Of a stretch of DNA of 64,000 nucleotides, positions 21,187-32,300 are shown piece after piece. This DNA comes from Drosophila persimilis. Taxonomy: Eukaryota; Arthropoda; Insecta; Diptera; Drosophilidae. Under the pieces are notes generated by a model. It searched no databases. It worked only from the letters and a program-made list of their open reading frames with translations, and was not told the origin of the DNA. Position 1 is the stretch's first letter; every line of letters starts with the position of its first letter. Position numbers and translations under genes: made by a program. The stretch is taken from positions 2,232,001 through 2,296,000 of the forward strand of contig NW_020825289.1 in the NCBI RefSeq assembly GCF_003286085.1, in the 5' to 3' direction.

Positions 21187-22060
21187 TGTTGTGCTAGACA
21201 AACGCTAATAGGACGATAGGAAAGCTGTTGCAGCAGCAGCAAATGAGAGAGAGACAGCTACTGAACAGAAGGTTCGAGAGCAAGAGAGAAAGGCAGTTAT
21301 TTAAGTTAAGATTATAGCGAGGGAGTGATAACACAACAAATCCGTCTGTTTTGTCCTGTGAAACGGTGAGGAGTTTACTACATGAATGTCGAACTGGTTC
21401 TTTAACAATGTCAAGGTATATGGTTCTGATACTCGGTAAAATTGTGGGGAAGTTAAGGGCTAGCCGCCGTTATACGGGGATATCCGGATGCGGCGAACTC
21501 CGGAGGCGATCTCTCCCGGAGAGTCAAGATATGAGGAGAGGACCCTCGGAGAAAGTGCAGCGGGACGTCGGGATCGGGTCGGCAGTGGTCCAGCGCATGA
21601 CCAAGTATGGTCATGAGATCACGCCGCCAGCCAGGTCCCGTTACGAAGCAAGTGGAGAATGAAGGAAGCTCCGATGGAAAAATATGGGTACCGCGTGCTG
21701 TAAGAGGAAGGTCGCGACGATGAGGAAGTACAGTCAGCCGAGGGAGATGTCAAGTGAAAAGTACGCAACGTAGTCGCAACGTCCAGAGTCGGTTACGCAT
21801 GCCTCAGAGAGGAGGAGAACAAACAGTTGAGCCAGCGCAGGAGGCAAAGTAGTGTAAAATAGCTTTAAGATACCAATAATGAAAAATTGTTATAGCAGTA
21901 ACCAAACCTTACCCGTGCATTCTTACTTGTCGGCGGGGGCAACTTACAAATTTGTTGCGGCGGGCCCACTGACCGCTGAGCCAGCCCAGCTGAATAAGAC
22001 GGAACAAAACGGTTCGTTACTAAATGTTTACCAATTTTAGAATCGACATCTTCACATCAG
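21187..22060. other. Unassigned TE-like sequence (copy B)
   Basis: Counterpart of 5596-6469; nothing further is recognised. The plus ORF 21351-21662 is identical in length to its copy-A partner. Confidence 0.35.
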
Positions 22061-22441
22061 TGATTATGCGTGAAGCGACATGCTGCGTAATCGCCAACTT
22101 GGAACATTTTTCAAAATTTTTCCACAGTGCCCTGCTTCAATGTGGATAAATTCGCCTACCCTTACTGGAAATGGTGCTACGCATAATTCCTGCTTTGTCG
22201 TATGCCCAGCACATTTGGCTTTTTGGCATAACCAGCAGCTTATCACTTTCTCTGCTTCGAAAGCAATAATCTCGCAGAACCTACTTCACATTCTCTTGGA
22301 CTGCTCTGTGCGCCCGATTGTGTCGTTCTTCGTCGTTGGTGACACCCGTCCCAAGGTTCTTGCAGTTCCGCAGTTTTGGGTCCGGGAATGTTTTGACTAA
22401 GTCATTCTGCAGAAATGATAGTAATGGCAAGGTGCAATGAA
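22061..22441 (-). pseudogene. pol: Errantivirus-type integrase zinc-domain remnant (copy B)
   Basis: Counterpart of 6470-6850 with the same in-frame stop and frameshift (HNRAH ... CWLCQKAKC). Confidence 0.7.
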
Positions 22442-22927
22442 TGGCAATAACGACTCTGTTCGGGCCAGCCGCTGAAGAATAACCGTAACTTTAAGCATTA
22501 TTATTGTATGAGCAGAGAGAGCCGCCTATGTTGTAAAACGTTGACTTTCTGCAGAGCTGCTGCGCTCTCCCGCAGGGGCTCTCTGCCGCCGGCACTTCGG
22601 CAACTACTTTGATCTGCTGCCGCCACTTCTGCAATCACTTTGATCTAACGCCGTCGTCTATTTTTAGTTCTATGCTAACCCCTCTGCGCATTGGTTGCAT
22701 ATCGATCTCGCATAAATTTTATCTGGCCATAGCAAGCAAACGGCTTCCGCTAAGCCACCAAGATTAAATACGAATTATAAAGTTTAACCCAAATTCTCTT
22801 TCATTTTGAAACACATAGGGGCCAAAAAAGCTTGGCATCTCAAACAGACTCTTTGATGAAGTCAAGAAGCGTTTCGCGGCTGAAAAAGTCAATTCTGTGA
22901 CGTGTTTTTTCGGAGAAGAGGATGTGT
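22442..22927. other. Probable LTR-derived sequence (copy B)
   Basis: Counterpart of 6851-7337; no boundaries seen. Confidence 0.3.
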
Positions 22928-23383
22928 ATTTTATTTATTTATTTATTAATTAACAAATTATCTGTTAATAATGGTACTTAGTTACTAAAGGCGGAAAAGT
23001 ATAAGTTAAAAGTTAGCTAAATTTAAATGATTATAAATATTGCATGCAATTAGTTTAAGAGACAGTTCAGGGGATAGGGTTTGACAGAGGGAGTTATAAT
23101 TATGGCATAAAACCCTAAAAGGTTCATGATCAGCATAATTAGACCTACATATGGGTAGACGGATAGGCCTAAAAGTACGGGTAGGTCTAGATGGAACGGC
23201 CAAGTCAATCTGACCCAAGAGAGTTTGGGAGTCAACAGTCCCAAGAAGGAGCTTGTGCACGAACATTACGCCATTGCATATTCTGCGATGGTGCAACGAC
23301 GGCAGGTCAATAAGATTTAGCCTAGACCGGTAGGGTGGCAAGATTCTACCTGAGTCCCAGTTAAAGTTCCGAAGGGCAAAAAT

Positions 23384-24043
23384 TCAAAATTGCTTTTGCA
23401 CGGATTCAATAACAGCCTGCTGCTCTTTATACTGCGGGCTCCACACACAAGAACAATACTCCAATATAGGACGTACCAACGAGATGTACAGTTGTTTCGT
23501 AACGTACGGGTCGTCAAACTCCTTGGACCAACGCTTGATGAACGCTAAAACACCCTTAGCTTTATTTACAGTTGCAGCTATATGGCTGTTAAAACACATC
23601 TTATGATCAAAAAGGACTCCGAGGTCATTTGAACTCGAAATTCGCTCAAGGACATGATTTCCTAGAACATATGGGACAAAATGAGGAGCGCGACGGTAAA
23701 ATGTCATAAGTTTGCATTTGGAAAGGTTCAGAAAAAGAAGATTAGTTGAAGACCACAATAGTAGTTCACTTAGATCAAGTTGCAGGCTTGTGTGCAAATA
23801 CCAATCAGAGTAAGAAAGACAGATTTTGACATCATCAGCATACATTAGTGTAGTAGAGTATGTTATAACTTGAGGAAGGTCAACCACAAATAAAATAAAC
23901 AGAAGCGGGCCCAGATGACTTCCCTGTGTGTTAGAAAACAAAACACGTTGAGTACGGTTAGAGAGATAGGACAAAATCCAATCTAGAAGATTCGTTGGGA
24001 ACCCTAATAAAGAGAGCTTGTGAATAAGCAGAGCATGGTTCAC
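23384..24043 (-). pseudogene. pol: CR1-like LINE RT, palm and thumb (copy B)
   Basis: 219 codons, nearly identical to 7754-8413. YADD is present and the SGVPQGS motif is deleted in the same way, so that deletion predates the duplication. Confidence 0.8.
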
Positions 24044-24456
24044 AGAATCGAATGCCTTGCTGAAGTCCGTAAACCACTTTGAAAACCACGGTGGATTAGG
24101 TTAGAAAACTCAAGAAGGTTAGTCGATGTTGAACGATGTCTGAAGAAACCGTGTTGGGACGGAGATATCAAGCTGCAACAAAGATGTTGCAGTTGCCGGG
24201 TGACCAGGAACTCAAGAAGCTTCGGGATGGCGGAAAGCTTTGCGATACCACGATAGTTTTCAATGTTTGATCTTGAACGTTTTTTGTGAAGCGGAATGAT
24301 ATAGAACTCATTCCAAATTACTGGGAGACAAGACTGTTTCAAAGAGAGGTTGAAGAGAAAGGTCAAGGGTTTGCAAAGGGACTGGGCACAGTGTTTTAAG
24401 ATGCAATTTGGTACCTTATCTGGACCCGCAGAAAACGATATGTCCATAGATGACAA
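24040..24456 (-). pseudogene. pol: CR1-like LINE RT fingers, shortened (copy B)
   Basis: 138 codons from MSSMDISFSAGPDKVPNCIL to the same break as in copy A. The upstream codons are removed by the deletion whose junction is at about 24491-24500. Confidence 0.75.
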
Positions 24457-24501
24457 ACCTTCCAGAACAACGTTTTCCTCGAAAAAGGGCAGAAAAAGGG
24501 C

Positions 24502-25046
24502 ATCTTTGACCTCCTTAAGTAAATTATGTTACACTGTCTAAAAGTTTCACAATAAAGTGTTAAAGTTGAAAATTTTTGACGGTTCATATTTTCCTGTGTA
24601 AAATGTAAAATTTTTATTTTTTCAAGTCGAAAAAGTACTTTTAATGGTAAATTTGACTATAAAATATTATTTATTATTATTTATTTATTTTTTATTCAAT
24701 TTTCAACATGACGTAAAATATTTTTTTATTATGAAAGTTGGTTGAGTTTTCTGTTTCTGTAAGATAGTCCCCCATTATAAGCGTGGGAGTTAGCTTCTTC
24801 TCACGACATTTTTCCAGTAACAGCTCTGCAGTCTTCGAGGCATACGCACTAGACTTGCGGGTATTTTTTTCGTTGTAGTTTGAAATATTGAAAATGACAC
24901 CCAATTTTTTGATAATGTCAATATCCAGCCCAGGTATCTCTGCAGTAATTTCGTTTTTCTCAAAGAATGTCTGTGATGGGATTGGTCCCTTGATTGTGAC
25001 AGTCCACCTTCATTGATAGTTTGTCTAAGAATTTTTCTTGAATAAT
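24502..25046 (-). other. AT-rich sequence with unidentified ORF remnant (copy B)
   Basis: Counterpart of 9601-10158. It follows the deletion junction directly. Minus frames 24692-24904 and 24790-25062 match those of copy A. Confidence 0.35.
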
Positions 25047-25468
25047 TATACTCGATACTCAAAATGAGTATAGGGGTATATTAGATTTGTGGTGAAAGTG
25101 GATGTGTGTAACGTCCAGATCAGCATCAATAGTCGAGTCAATTGCCTATCACAAGCAGTGAGCGCCTAGATCTCAGAGACTATATGACATTGACTATGTG
25201 ACATTTAAATATATGAGAAAACTAAAGACGCGCAATCATAGAGAATGATCATGTCTAAAAGATTGCCGAATTTGGATCAGATCGGATCATTACTATAACC
25301 ACAAGAAACAAATCAATTTTCTGATTGATTTTCTGTCTCTCTAGCACGCAGTCTTTATCGTGTCGTTCAATGTTAGCGCCGTCTGGCGGAGGAGAGCCAT
25401 ACTGACAATGTATGGGGTATTAGTGTTGAGTTGCGGTGGCAACAGCAACTCACAACGTTCCCCCTCGT
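25047..25468 (+). mobile_element. INE-1-like element with large internal deletion (copy B)
   Basis: Same 422-bp derivative as 10159-10580: both terminal hairpins kept, core lost. Confidence 0.85.
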
Positions 25469-25639
25469 TTTTCTTATAATTTTCACCTTAAATTCACAAA
25501 ATCCCACATCGATAAATTTTTTGCTCTATTGCTCAAAGACTACAAGAGGTTAGGTTAGGTTAACCCGGACGGCCCTCAGCGGGGCCACGCATAGGGCAAT
25601 CTGGCCCTTAGTTATCCGGATAGGGGGGGGTGTATGAAC

Positions 25640-26306
25640 CGTCGCGGGAGTGTTTATGTGGTTTTAAATTCCCCGAGAATCGAGGTGTTTTTAGCATAGG
25701 CCAGCAGTTCCTGTGGCGTCCTTTTGGAGGCATCTTTCAGGGATGCCAGCACTGGGGCGCCCAGGTATCTCCTCCTTGCCCTTGAGAGAGCCGGACAGTA
25801 GCAGATGAGATGTTCCAGGGTTTCGATAGCCCCAGGTTCATCACATTTCCTACAACTGTCTCTAAGGTGATGCCTAGCTTTGCTGCATGTGCAGTATTTC
25901 CACTAGCAATCTACAGTCCTTTCGTGGTAGGTGCAGTAGGTAGTGGCTAAGTTTCTCGTTGCGTTCCGTGCACATTATCTTCGAGGTTCTGCAGGTCTGT
26001 GTTCTAGCCTGCTTCTCTAGATCGCATTGCAGCGTTCTAAGGGAGACAGGCACGTTCTCGGTTCTCCTATTCTCCAGCCTTCCGCCTTCTAGTACGTCCG
26101 CCGCTTCGTTTCCTTCGATGCCCTGGTGGCTGGGAACCCAATAGATCCGCACTGTCTTTGTCGTGCTTAGGATGTCTAATGCCTCTCTGCTCGCAAAGAC
26201 ACTTCTGGAACTTACCGCGGACGACTGCATGGATCTTATTGCCGCTTGGCTGTCGACGAATAGGTAGACCGCATCGTGTGCTCGTTCTGTGAGGAGAGCG
26301 ACATCC
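25640..26306 (-). pseudogene. pol: LOA-type ORF2 C-terminus: end of RNase H and CCHC finger
   Basis: The open frame 25874-26308 reads LFVDSQAAIRSM (third catalytic Asp of RNase H), then WVPSHQGIEGNEAAD. After RKDCRLLVEIL a frameshift leads into SCRKCDEPGAIETLEHLICY, the Cys/His cluster, and the stop before the 3' UTR. It is separated from the first half of RNase H by the solo LTR at 26312-26780. Confidence 0.82.
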
Positions 26307-26311
26307 ACTGC

Positions 26312-26780
26312 TGTTGAGAAATGAGCCTCGTAGTTTTTAATTCAATGTTCATTTATATTGCGATTGACCTATTTACACGCTCATGATTGTAGTACACCGC
26401 CTAAGTAACTATTTTTACGCGCATAGCTGTGTTGTTGTTTTTGCTCGTGTCCAGAACATAGCTGTAATCTTCTCACATGCATGGCCAGACCCGCAGCTGC
26501 ACACGCACACAGCGATGCGTTCCGTTGTTTGCATTGAGACCGTCGCGTCGAGTCGTACCGCGTGATCTTCCAATTCCCTTTTGCTCGACTTCTTTTCGCG
26601 GAGTTGAGTTAGTAGAAACTTCTAGACGAAACCGCCCGCACGCATACTTTGTACCGCCGCAGAAACGACCCCCCGCTGTTCTTGTAATATAATTGTACTA
26701 TAACCGCCAATATTAAATAATCAATAAAAATAAATAAGCTCATGATATAAACGATTATACAGTCCACTAATTCATAACCA
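26312..26780 (+). mobile_element. Solo LTR with 5-bp TSD inside LINE RNase H
   Basis: 469 bp, starting TGTTGAGAAATGAGCC and ending ATTCATAACCA, flanked by actgc at 26307-26311 and 26781-26785. Removing it and one TSD rejoins the RNase H text FQAEVFAIGKAV to DVALLTERAHDAV. An AATAAA near 26720 suggests plus orientation. The first about 340 bp are homologous to 51814-52155. The 5-bp TSD suits Copia or BEL/Pao; no coding part is present, so the family is open. Confidence 0.87.
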
Positions 26781-26785
26781 ACTGC

Positions 26786-27470
26786 TTTCCCGATGGCAAA
26801 AACTTCTGCCTGGAATATGCTGCATTGGTCCGGTAGCTTTTACGACAGTCTTATCTCAGGGTCTGTACAGTAGAGGCCCGCTCCTACTCCTCCGTCCATC
26901 TTGGAGCCGTTTGTGTATATATTGAAGTGCTCAGTTTGGTCCCTTCCAATTTTCCAGTGTTCAGGTCCCAAAGATGTGGTTGCTTTGACGTCAAGGCAAG
27001 TTTGGGGGGTCATGTAATCAGTTGATCTGGTCATGTCCCTGCCAATTGAACTGTGCCCGTATCCTTGTATCGATAGATTTCCTGATGCTATAAGGCGTTG
27101 TGCTGCCTTTCCCGCAATCAGGCGAGCGTGAATGTCCAGGGGGTCGATTCCGAGTACAGTTTCGAGTGCTTTTGTTGGGGTTGACCTCAGCGCCCCTGTA
27201 ATACAGAGCAGAGCCTGTCGCTGAGTCTTTTCCATAAGCTTATGGTATGTCTTCTTTTCAGTAGCCTGCCACCACACTAAGGCTCCATACAGCAGAGTTG
27301 GTCGCACCACCGAGATGTAGATCCAGTGCATTAGAGCAGGTGACAGGCCCCATGTGCTGCTGAGCATCTTCTTGGATGCATAAAGCGCAATGGTAGCTTT
27401 CTTCACCCTTTCCACTACATTGGGCCTCCATGCCAGCTTGCTGTCCAGTACTGTGCCTAGGTATTTCACC
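26786..27470 (-). pseudogene. pol: LOA-type ORF2: RT thumb and start of RNase H
   Basis: The frame 26840-27469 reads KYLGTVLDSKLAWRPNVVER, ISVVRPTLLYGALVWW, EKTQRQALLCITGALRSTPT, LETVLGIDPLDIHARLIAGK, then FNIYTNGSKMDGGVGAGLY. The first RNase H catalytic Asp (YTDGS in the family) is Asn here, so the nuclease would be inactive even without the LTR insertion. It then runs on through IFQAEVFAIGKAV to the LTR at 26780. Confidence 0.85.
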
Positions 27471-27697
27471 TGTGATTTTGGAGTCAGTCTAGTTTGGTCA
27501 ATTTTCGGGGGGGTCTATATCGGTACCTTGTACCTCTTGGTAAAGAGAATGAGGTCCGTCTTGTCCGCGTTGATATTGAGTCCTACCTCTTCCGCCCACT
27601 CACGTATCTCCCTGAGTGTACGTTCCATTATGGAGCTGAGGGTCGATGGACATACACCCGTAATAAGTATGCTTATGTCGTCTTCCTTTCAAATCTC
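27471..27697 (-). pseudogene. pol: LOA-type RT, catalytic-loop region in broken frames
   Basis: Bridges 27698-28459 and 26840-27469. In one frame the text reads EDDISILITGVCPSTL, REIREWAEEVGLNINADKTD and LILFTKRYKVPI. The usual YADD box is reduced to EDD next to a frameshift. The other frames carry stops. Confidence 0.7.
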
Positions 27698-28459
27698 TTA
27701 ATGAGAGACCACCAAATTCCACAGAAGTGGCGACAGGACTCCACCCTGAGGTGTGCCTCTGTGTGGCCCCTTTAACATGGAAGCAGTGCCCCACTCCGAT
27801 TGCACCCGTCTACAACTTAGGAGGTTTTTGATCCAGACGTTGATTGCAGGGTGTATGTTGTTCGCTTCTAGACGACTTGTTATTGCGGTTGTGGCCACGT
27901 TGTTGAATGCTCCTGAGATGTCCACAAATGCTCCCAAAGCATACTTTTTATTGTGAAGGGCGCTCTCTATGGTGGCTACTAGCGAGTCTAGTGCCGTCTC
28001 CACTGATTTCCCCTTGGTGCAGGCATGTTGGTTTGCTGACATCAGTCTCCCTACCTCATTCCTGTCCTCGGGGTGGCGCTTTTTCAGCCGTAGGTATACG
28101 CTACCTACGCCCCACGCCATCTTCCCGAACTTGGGATACAAGATGTCCTCCGCCTCCTTGCTGATCTGGAGGATCACGTGCTGGCCCCCCTCGTTGGGTA
28201 GTGGGCTACCGGCGTGCAGAACCTTCCAGTCAGCCGTTGGCACGTCCGGATTTTGCCTCTGCAGCAGCTTCAGTGTTCGCTCCCCCTGGACAGCATTGGG
28301 GAAGAGCACCTTCGCCTTTGGTATGGACGGGATCAGCTCCCTGTCTACCACCTCCAGCTTGGCCCCCTCCCACAGAGCTTCCAGTAGGGGCACCTTCTGC
28401 ACCAGCCACTGCCGCGTTGGGTCGTCATTACACTTGAGGATTTTTCCCCGTTCAGCCAT
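27698..28459 (-). pseudogene. LOA-type ORF1-RT fusion frame created by deletion
   Basis: 253 codons. Residues 1 to about 138 are the C-half of ORF1 (LVQKVPLLEALWEGAKLEVV, LFPNAVQGERTLKLLQRQNP, VYLRLKKRHPEDR), which resembles DUF4780. From about residue 142 it is RT: NQHACTKGKSVETALDSL, ALGAFVDISGAFNNV (first catalytic Asp), GTPQGGVLSPLLWNLVV. Endonuclease and the RT fingers, more than a kilobase in an intact LINE, are missing between. The joined frame happens to be open. The ATG is inside ORF1 and not a true start. Confidence 0.8.
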
Positions 28460-28800
28460 CCCGCTCCATCGAACGTGGGCATGGGAGCGCTAGGGTCCTC
28501 CTTCATTCGCGAGAATAGTGCCTCGACGAGCTGCGCGTGGACTAACTTCCACTGCGCCGCCGTCATCTTCCCGTTCTCGTCGCTGCGATCGATCAAGGCC
28601 ACAATGAAATGCCTCTTGGACACCTCGCTCATGGCCTTCTGTCTCGGCTTCCTCGTCTTCGGCTGGGGGGTGGCCACCTTGGGCCCGCGTTGCCGCTTGC
28701 TCGCCGGAGTGCCTTTGGCAGCACTCTCGATCGAGCGTTGCCTCTTGGTGGCCAACATCTCCTCCACCTTGTTGGCGAATCCACCGTTTGTTGCCTTCAT
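28345..28800 (-). pseudogene. LOA-type ORF1, middle part
   Basis: Frame with a basic Pro/Lys/Arg-rich stretch (KRQRGPKVATPQPKTRKPRQ) and then RHFIVALIDRSDENGKMTAA. A frameshift near 28450 hands over to 27698-28459. The basic region is typical of LINE ORF1 RNA-binding proteins. Confidence 0.7.
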
Positions 28801-28859
28801 CTGGGCAACTGCGCGTAGTGTTCGCGGCCCTCCTGTACCCGTTGCTCAGCCCAGGCTAG

Positions 28860-29147
28860 CTAGGACTTCACCTCTTGGGAGATATCCGCCTTGCCCCGGA
28901 GCCGGCTCAGTAACTTGAGGGCCGCCTTATACTGAGCTTTTGCCGTCATCCCCTCCCTGGAACGCTTCGGCCCTTCCCTACGCAGGGAGCTGGTACCTGG
29001 TTCCGGCGAGCGGAGAAGGCTTTCCTCTTCGGTCTTTCTGATGGATAGCACGCTCTCCAGGTCCGAGTCTGCATCGACAACGGCACCCGCGCGGCTCACC
29101 CTGCAACGCGTCGTTTTAGTGGCAGTAGGTGTGACCGCTGGCGACAC
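28860..29147 (-). pseudogene. LOA-type ORF1, N-terminal part
   Basis: 95 codons from MSPAVTPTATKTTRCRVSRA with an acidic Ser-rich part, then KAQYKAALKLLSRLRGKADI. It stops by frameshift before 28800. Its first 59 codons are repeated at 33096-33278 and, with changes, 37414-37608, where the triplication cuts the gene at 28970. Confidence 0.7.
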
Positions 29148-29524
29148 GCAGAGAGGATTGCTCCTCCCCGTGCCCGCCGGTGGTAGCAGTCACGCTTTTC
29201 ACCGACGTTTGGGTTGACATCCCAACCCGTGCTTGCTCCTTATCTGCCTCCATATTTGGCCCGAAGGTCCATACCGGTTAATGTTTTTCGGGGGGACCAT
29301 CTCTAGCGTTTTATGCCTGGCCGCCAGGCACCTCTAGCCATGGCCTTGGTTCAGTTCCCCCGACTTTAGATCGGGAAGACGATGGACCATAGCCTTAGCT
29401 AGACACTGCTTTACCCCGGGCAGGGCAAGAGACAGTGCATTATCATCGCTCGGGATAATGCAGTGTCCATTGCCCAGCCGGCACCCTCGTGGAGGGTTCA
29501 GCTAGAGGGTTTTTGCCAGCCACT
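29148..29524 (-). mobile_element. LOA-type LINE 5' UTR (U1)
   Basis: Ends at AGTGGCTGGC on the minus strand, where INE-1-like text begins. It is non-coding and contains the short palindrome-like pair cagtgcattatcatcg / cgggataatgcagtg near 29430-29465. The same text is in U2 (33279-33655); U3 (37565-37762) has lost about 250 bp of it, replaced by about 33 bp of filler. Confidence 0.65.
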
Positions 29525-29966
29525 ACAAGAGCAACAGCAACGACATTTTATATGCGGACTTCTGTGATATATCAGTGTTTCAAGTATATTTCAAAACATT
29601 GCCCCCGCCCTCTTTCGCCCCCACAAAAAGCGAAAATCTGTGCCATCCAAAATTTCAAAGATACGAGAAAACGGAAAGCGCCGAATCGTAGAGGATGACT
29701 ATATCTTCTAGAATGCAAAATCTGACCCAGATCGTATAATTATTATAGCCAGAATCAAGAAAACAATTTCACAATTTCATTCTTTCTCGCTCTGTCTCTC
29801 TCTAACACACACGTATCATAGTTGGCTTTGCTGAGAGTAAAACATTAGCGCCTAGATCTCAGAGACTATAAAAGCTAGAGCAACAAAATTTTTCATCCAC
29901 ATTTCACTGCTACAAAAATATTTCAAAACTTCGCCCAACCCCTTTCCGCCCCGCAAAGGATGACAA
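29525..29966 (+). mobile_element. INE-1-like fragment (U1, left)
   Basis: Central INE-1 text (acttctgtgatatatcag, ccgccctctttcgcccccac, gcgcctagatctcagagac) without either terminal hairpin. It abuts the LINE 5' end and the BEL/Pao pseudogene. Confidence 0.75.
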
Positions 29967-31046
29967 TGAAATAATGGAAATCGAACCTAAACTCGTCTTT
30001 AACCGGTTCCCATTGGAATCCTAATGTTTTGACGGATTCTTTCTTCTCAATGGTTAATACTTTATTTTCTTGGTCATCTCTAATGCCTTCTATAACTTCT
30101 TTCTTAAGTTAAACCCAACCTTATTAAACACTCGGGTAACTTCCTTTACATGCTTTTTAGAATCCAGTATCGAGTCGGCACCTGTCAGCAGGTCGTCCAT
30201 ATACAAATCGTTCTTTATGATTTCCTTAATTGCTTGATCTTTGCAATTATCTGCTATTGCAACAAGCACCCTTGTTGCTAAGTAGGGTGCTGAAGCTGTA
30301 CCGTACGTAACGGTTGTGAGTTTATACTCCTTTAACTTTTCGTTTTCGGTTATCTCTCCAAATTATATGCAAATATTGTTAATCTTCTTTATAAACATTA
30401 ATTTGCCGGTACATTTTTTCAATGTCCGCAGATATTACAAATGGCCATTTACGCCATTTCACCATAATATCGAAGATATCTTATTGGACCCTTGGTCCAA
30501 CCCACATGATATCATTTAAACTTTTATTGTTTGTGGTTTTTGCTGCAGCATCGATAACCACCATCAGATTTGTCGTTAGACTGGAATCTCTTATGACTCT
30601 TTGATGGGGTAAATAATATTTCCCATCTTCTTTGGACTCTACCATATGTCATAAGTTTTTATATTCATGCATGAACTTTACATAATTTTCTTTTAATGTT
30701 TTATTATTGCTGAGCTTTCTTTCTAAACTGTAAAATCGCGCTATAGCTTGGGGTTTTGAATCTCCCAGATCCTTTTCTTTTTTAAATGGTATTTTAACCA
30801 CATACCTGCCATTCTCATCTCTTCTTGTTGTTTCCAAGAAATGCTCCTCGCACACATCTTCTTTTACATCATTATTTTCACTTCCAATTCCCAGAACCGT
30901 TCTAAGTCCCCAACTTCAATTGTTGTCGAATTCCATCCCATCCGAATTCTGTATTTTGACCAAGTAGTCCGTCTATTTACTACTCCGTCTTTTAAAATAT
31001 GGGTATATAAATCTATCCCAATTATTACGTCTACTCTACCACGAGT

Positions 31047-31469
31047 TTATAACGTAACTAAGTTTAATATTTGCGCACTTTCCTCTGAAATTATGGTACG
31101 TGGGGACCCACAATCACTTAAAGCCCTAAAGTTTTGATAGCCACCATTACCCACCTTTACTTTTATAAGTTCTTTTGTCAAGCAGGTGTAAACATTTTCC
31201 CCCTTTTCGTAGGGCATATGGAGGATGAGGATTTTTAAAAAGCCCACATACAATTTCAGATAAGCATTTCTTATACATATCATGCCTACAGATTTTTTGC
31301 AAAGACACTGTTTATTAATAAACTGAACTCTATCTATCAGACTCATTCCCTTAAACTTATAGCAGAGAATTATGGTATGTCCTGCCATATTTTGCCATAT
31401 TGCACTACTTTTTTCAACGGTTTCCACTCTTAATCCTGCGACGTGTAACCGTTGCTCTAAAAACTCCAT
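31047..31469 (-). pseudogene. Roo-like gag end and aspartic protease start (U1)
   Basis: 140 codons. The first half has a Cys/His-poor remnant of the gag zinc region (AGHTIILCYKFKGMSLIDRV, NKQCLCKK). The second half is the protease N-terminus with LSDCGSPRTIISEESAQIL, where the catalytic triad D-S-G has become D-C-G. Identical in U3 (39283-39705) and split in U2 (35177-35416 and 35424-35606). Confidence 0.75.
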
Positions 31470-32057
31470 TATCCATCTGGTAATGCTTAGATTTATTTTT
31501 TCCTTTTTTTATGACTTTCATATAATTGTATAATAATACTCCAGCGGCCCAGTTAAAAAGTTAGTTACCATACTCCGTGCCTCACCCTTTATTTTATTTT
31601 TTATTTACTTTATTTACTCAGACTTTATCTGTTATGAATTAATTCACAGCCTGATCAAACCTCTGCATGGTTTGCTCTAAATACGTCTTCAGGTTTTCCA
31701 CTATTCTGTACATATCCTCAGATATTTTTTCTATTCTATTGTCAATTTTGGGCTCTATGTCTTCCTTCAAAGTTCCAGTCTTCACTGATTGCAACTTTTC
31801 TTTTTCTACCTTCCCTTTCGTTAATGTTTCATTATTTTTTGACTCTACATACTTTTTATGTATGTCCTCTATATTTTTAATGATTTTTTAACACTGCCGT
31901 CTCTTATAGTAGTTATGATCGACTACAACATATGTTAGCAGTGCAGAATTATTGCCTATTGTAACTTTGTGCTTAAGGTCTTCTAACCTTTGGATTACAT
32001 CGCTGGTCAAATGACCAGCTTTAATCTTCTTAATATCTTTTGCTATCGCATCTTACT

Positions 32058-32300
32058 TTAATTTTTTACTGAATTAGGCTTAAAAACAAATTGAGATATG
32101 AGACTTAGCTGATGAATTCTGCTTCTGCTGTTGTTACTGCTGCCGCTGAAGTTTCTGTCGCTGCTTCTGGTGTTGCCTCTTCTTAATTCACTGCAGCTAT
32201 TATCACTGCTGCTGATGTCGATGCTGCTGGTGTCTATGCTGCTGATGTCGCTGCTGCTTGGGTCGCTGCAGTTATTGTCGCTGGCACAGTGGGCACACAC
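32058..32300 (-). repeat. CAG/GAC-type trinucleotide-rich leader of the roo-like element (U1)
   Basis: An imperfect trinucleotide run gives Ser/Asp-rich (minus) or Leu-rich (plus) frames (SSIDTSSIDISSSDNSCS). Such CAG-rich 5' regions are known from roo. Repeated at 36344-36586 and 41326-41625. Confidence 0.7.

Larger units (their letters stand above)
22928..24496 (-). mobile_element. CR1-like LINE, minus strand (copy B)
   Basis: Counterpart of 7338-9075, truncated at 24496 by the 729-bp deletion. It keeps about 39 bp near 23145-23185 (LPVLLGLSVYPYVG in one frame) that copy A has lost. RT frames are at 23384-24043 (palm, MYADDVKICL) and 24040-24456 (GPDKVPNCILKH to RSTSTNLLEF). Confidence 0.82.
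10996..25883. repeat. Tandem segmental duplication, copy B (14.9 kb with the BEL insertion)
   Basis: Homologous to 1173-10995 along its whole length once the BEL/Pao element and one TSD copy (5648 bp) are removed. It ends gcctagctttgc at 25883, where the LOA-type LINE continues uninterrupted. The junction at 10995/10996 fuses that LINE text to the start of the block. Confidence 0.93.
25549..29524 (-). mobile_element. LOA-type (TRIM/Bilbo-like) LINE, internally deleted, with nested solo LTR
   Basis: On the minus strand, in order: 5' UTR (29524-29148), ORF1 (29147-about 28050, two frameshifts), a deletion that skips endonuclease and the start of RT, RT palm (28030-27640), thumb (27470-27100), RNase H (26950-25950, split by a solo LTR), a C-terminal CCHC finger, and a 3' UTR with gttaggttagg repeats at 25549. 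An ORF1 with a DUF4780-like part plus an RT with its own RNase H is the LOA-clade arrangement, known in Drosophila from TRIM and Bilbo. It is a pseudo-element. Confidence 0.8.
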
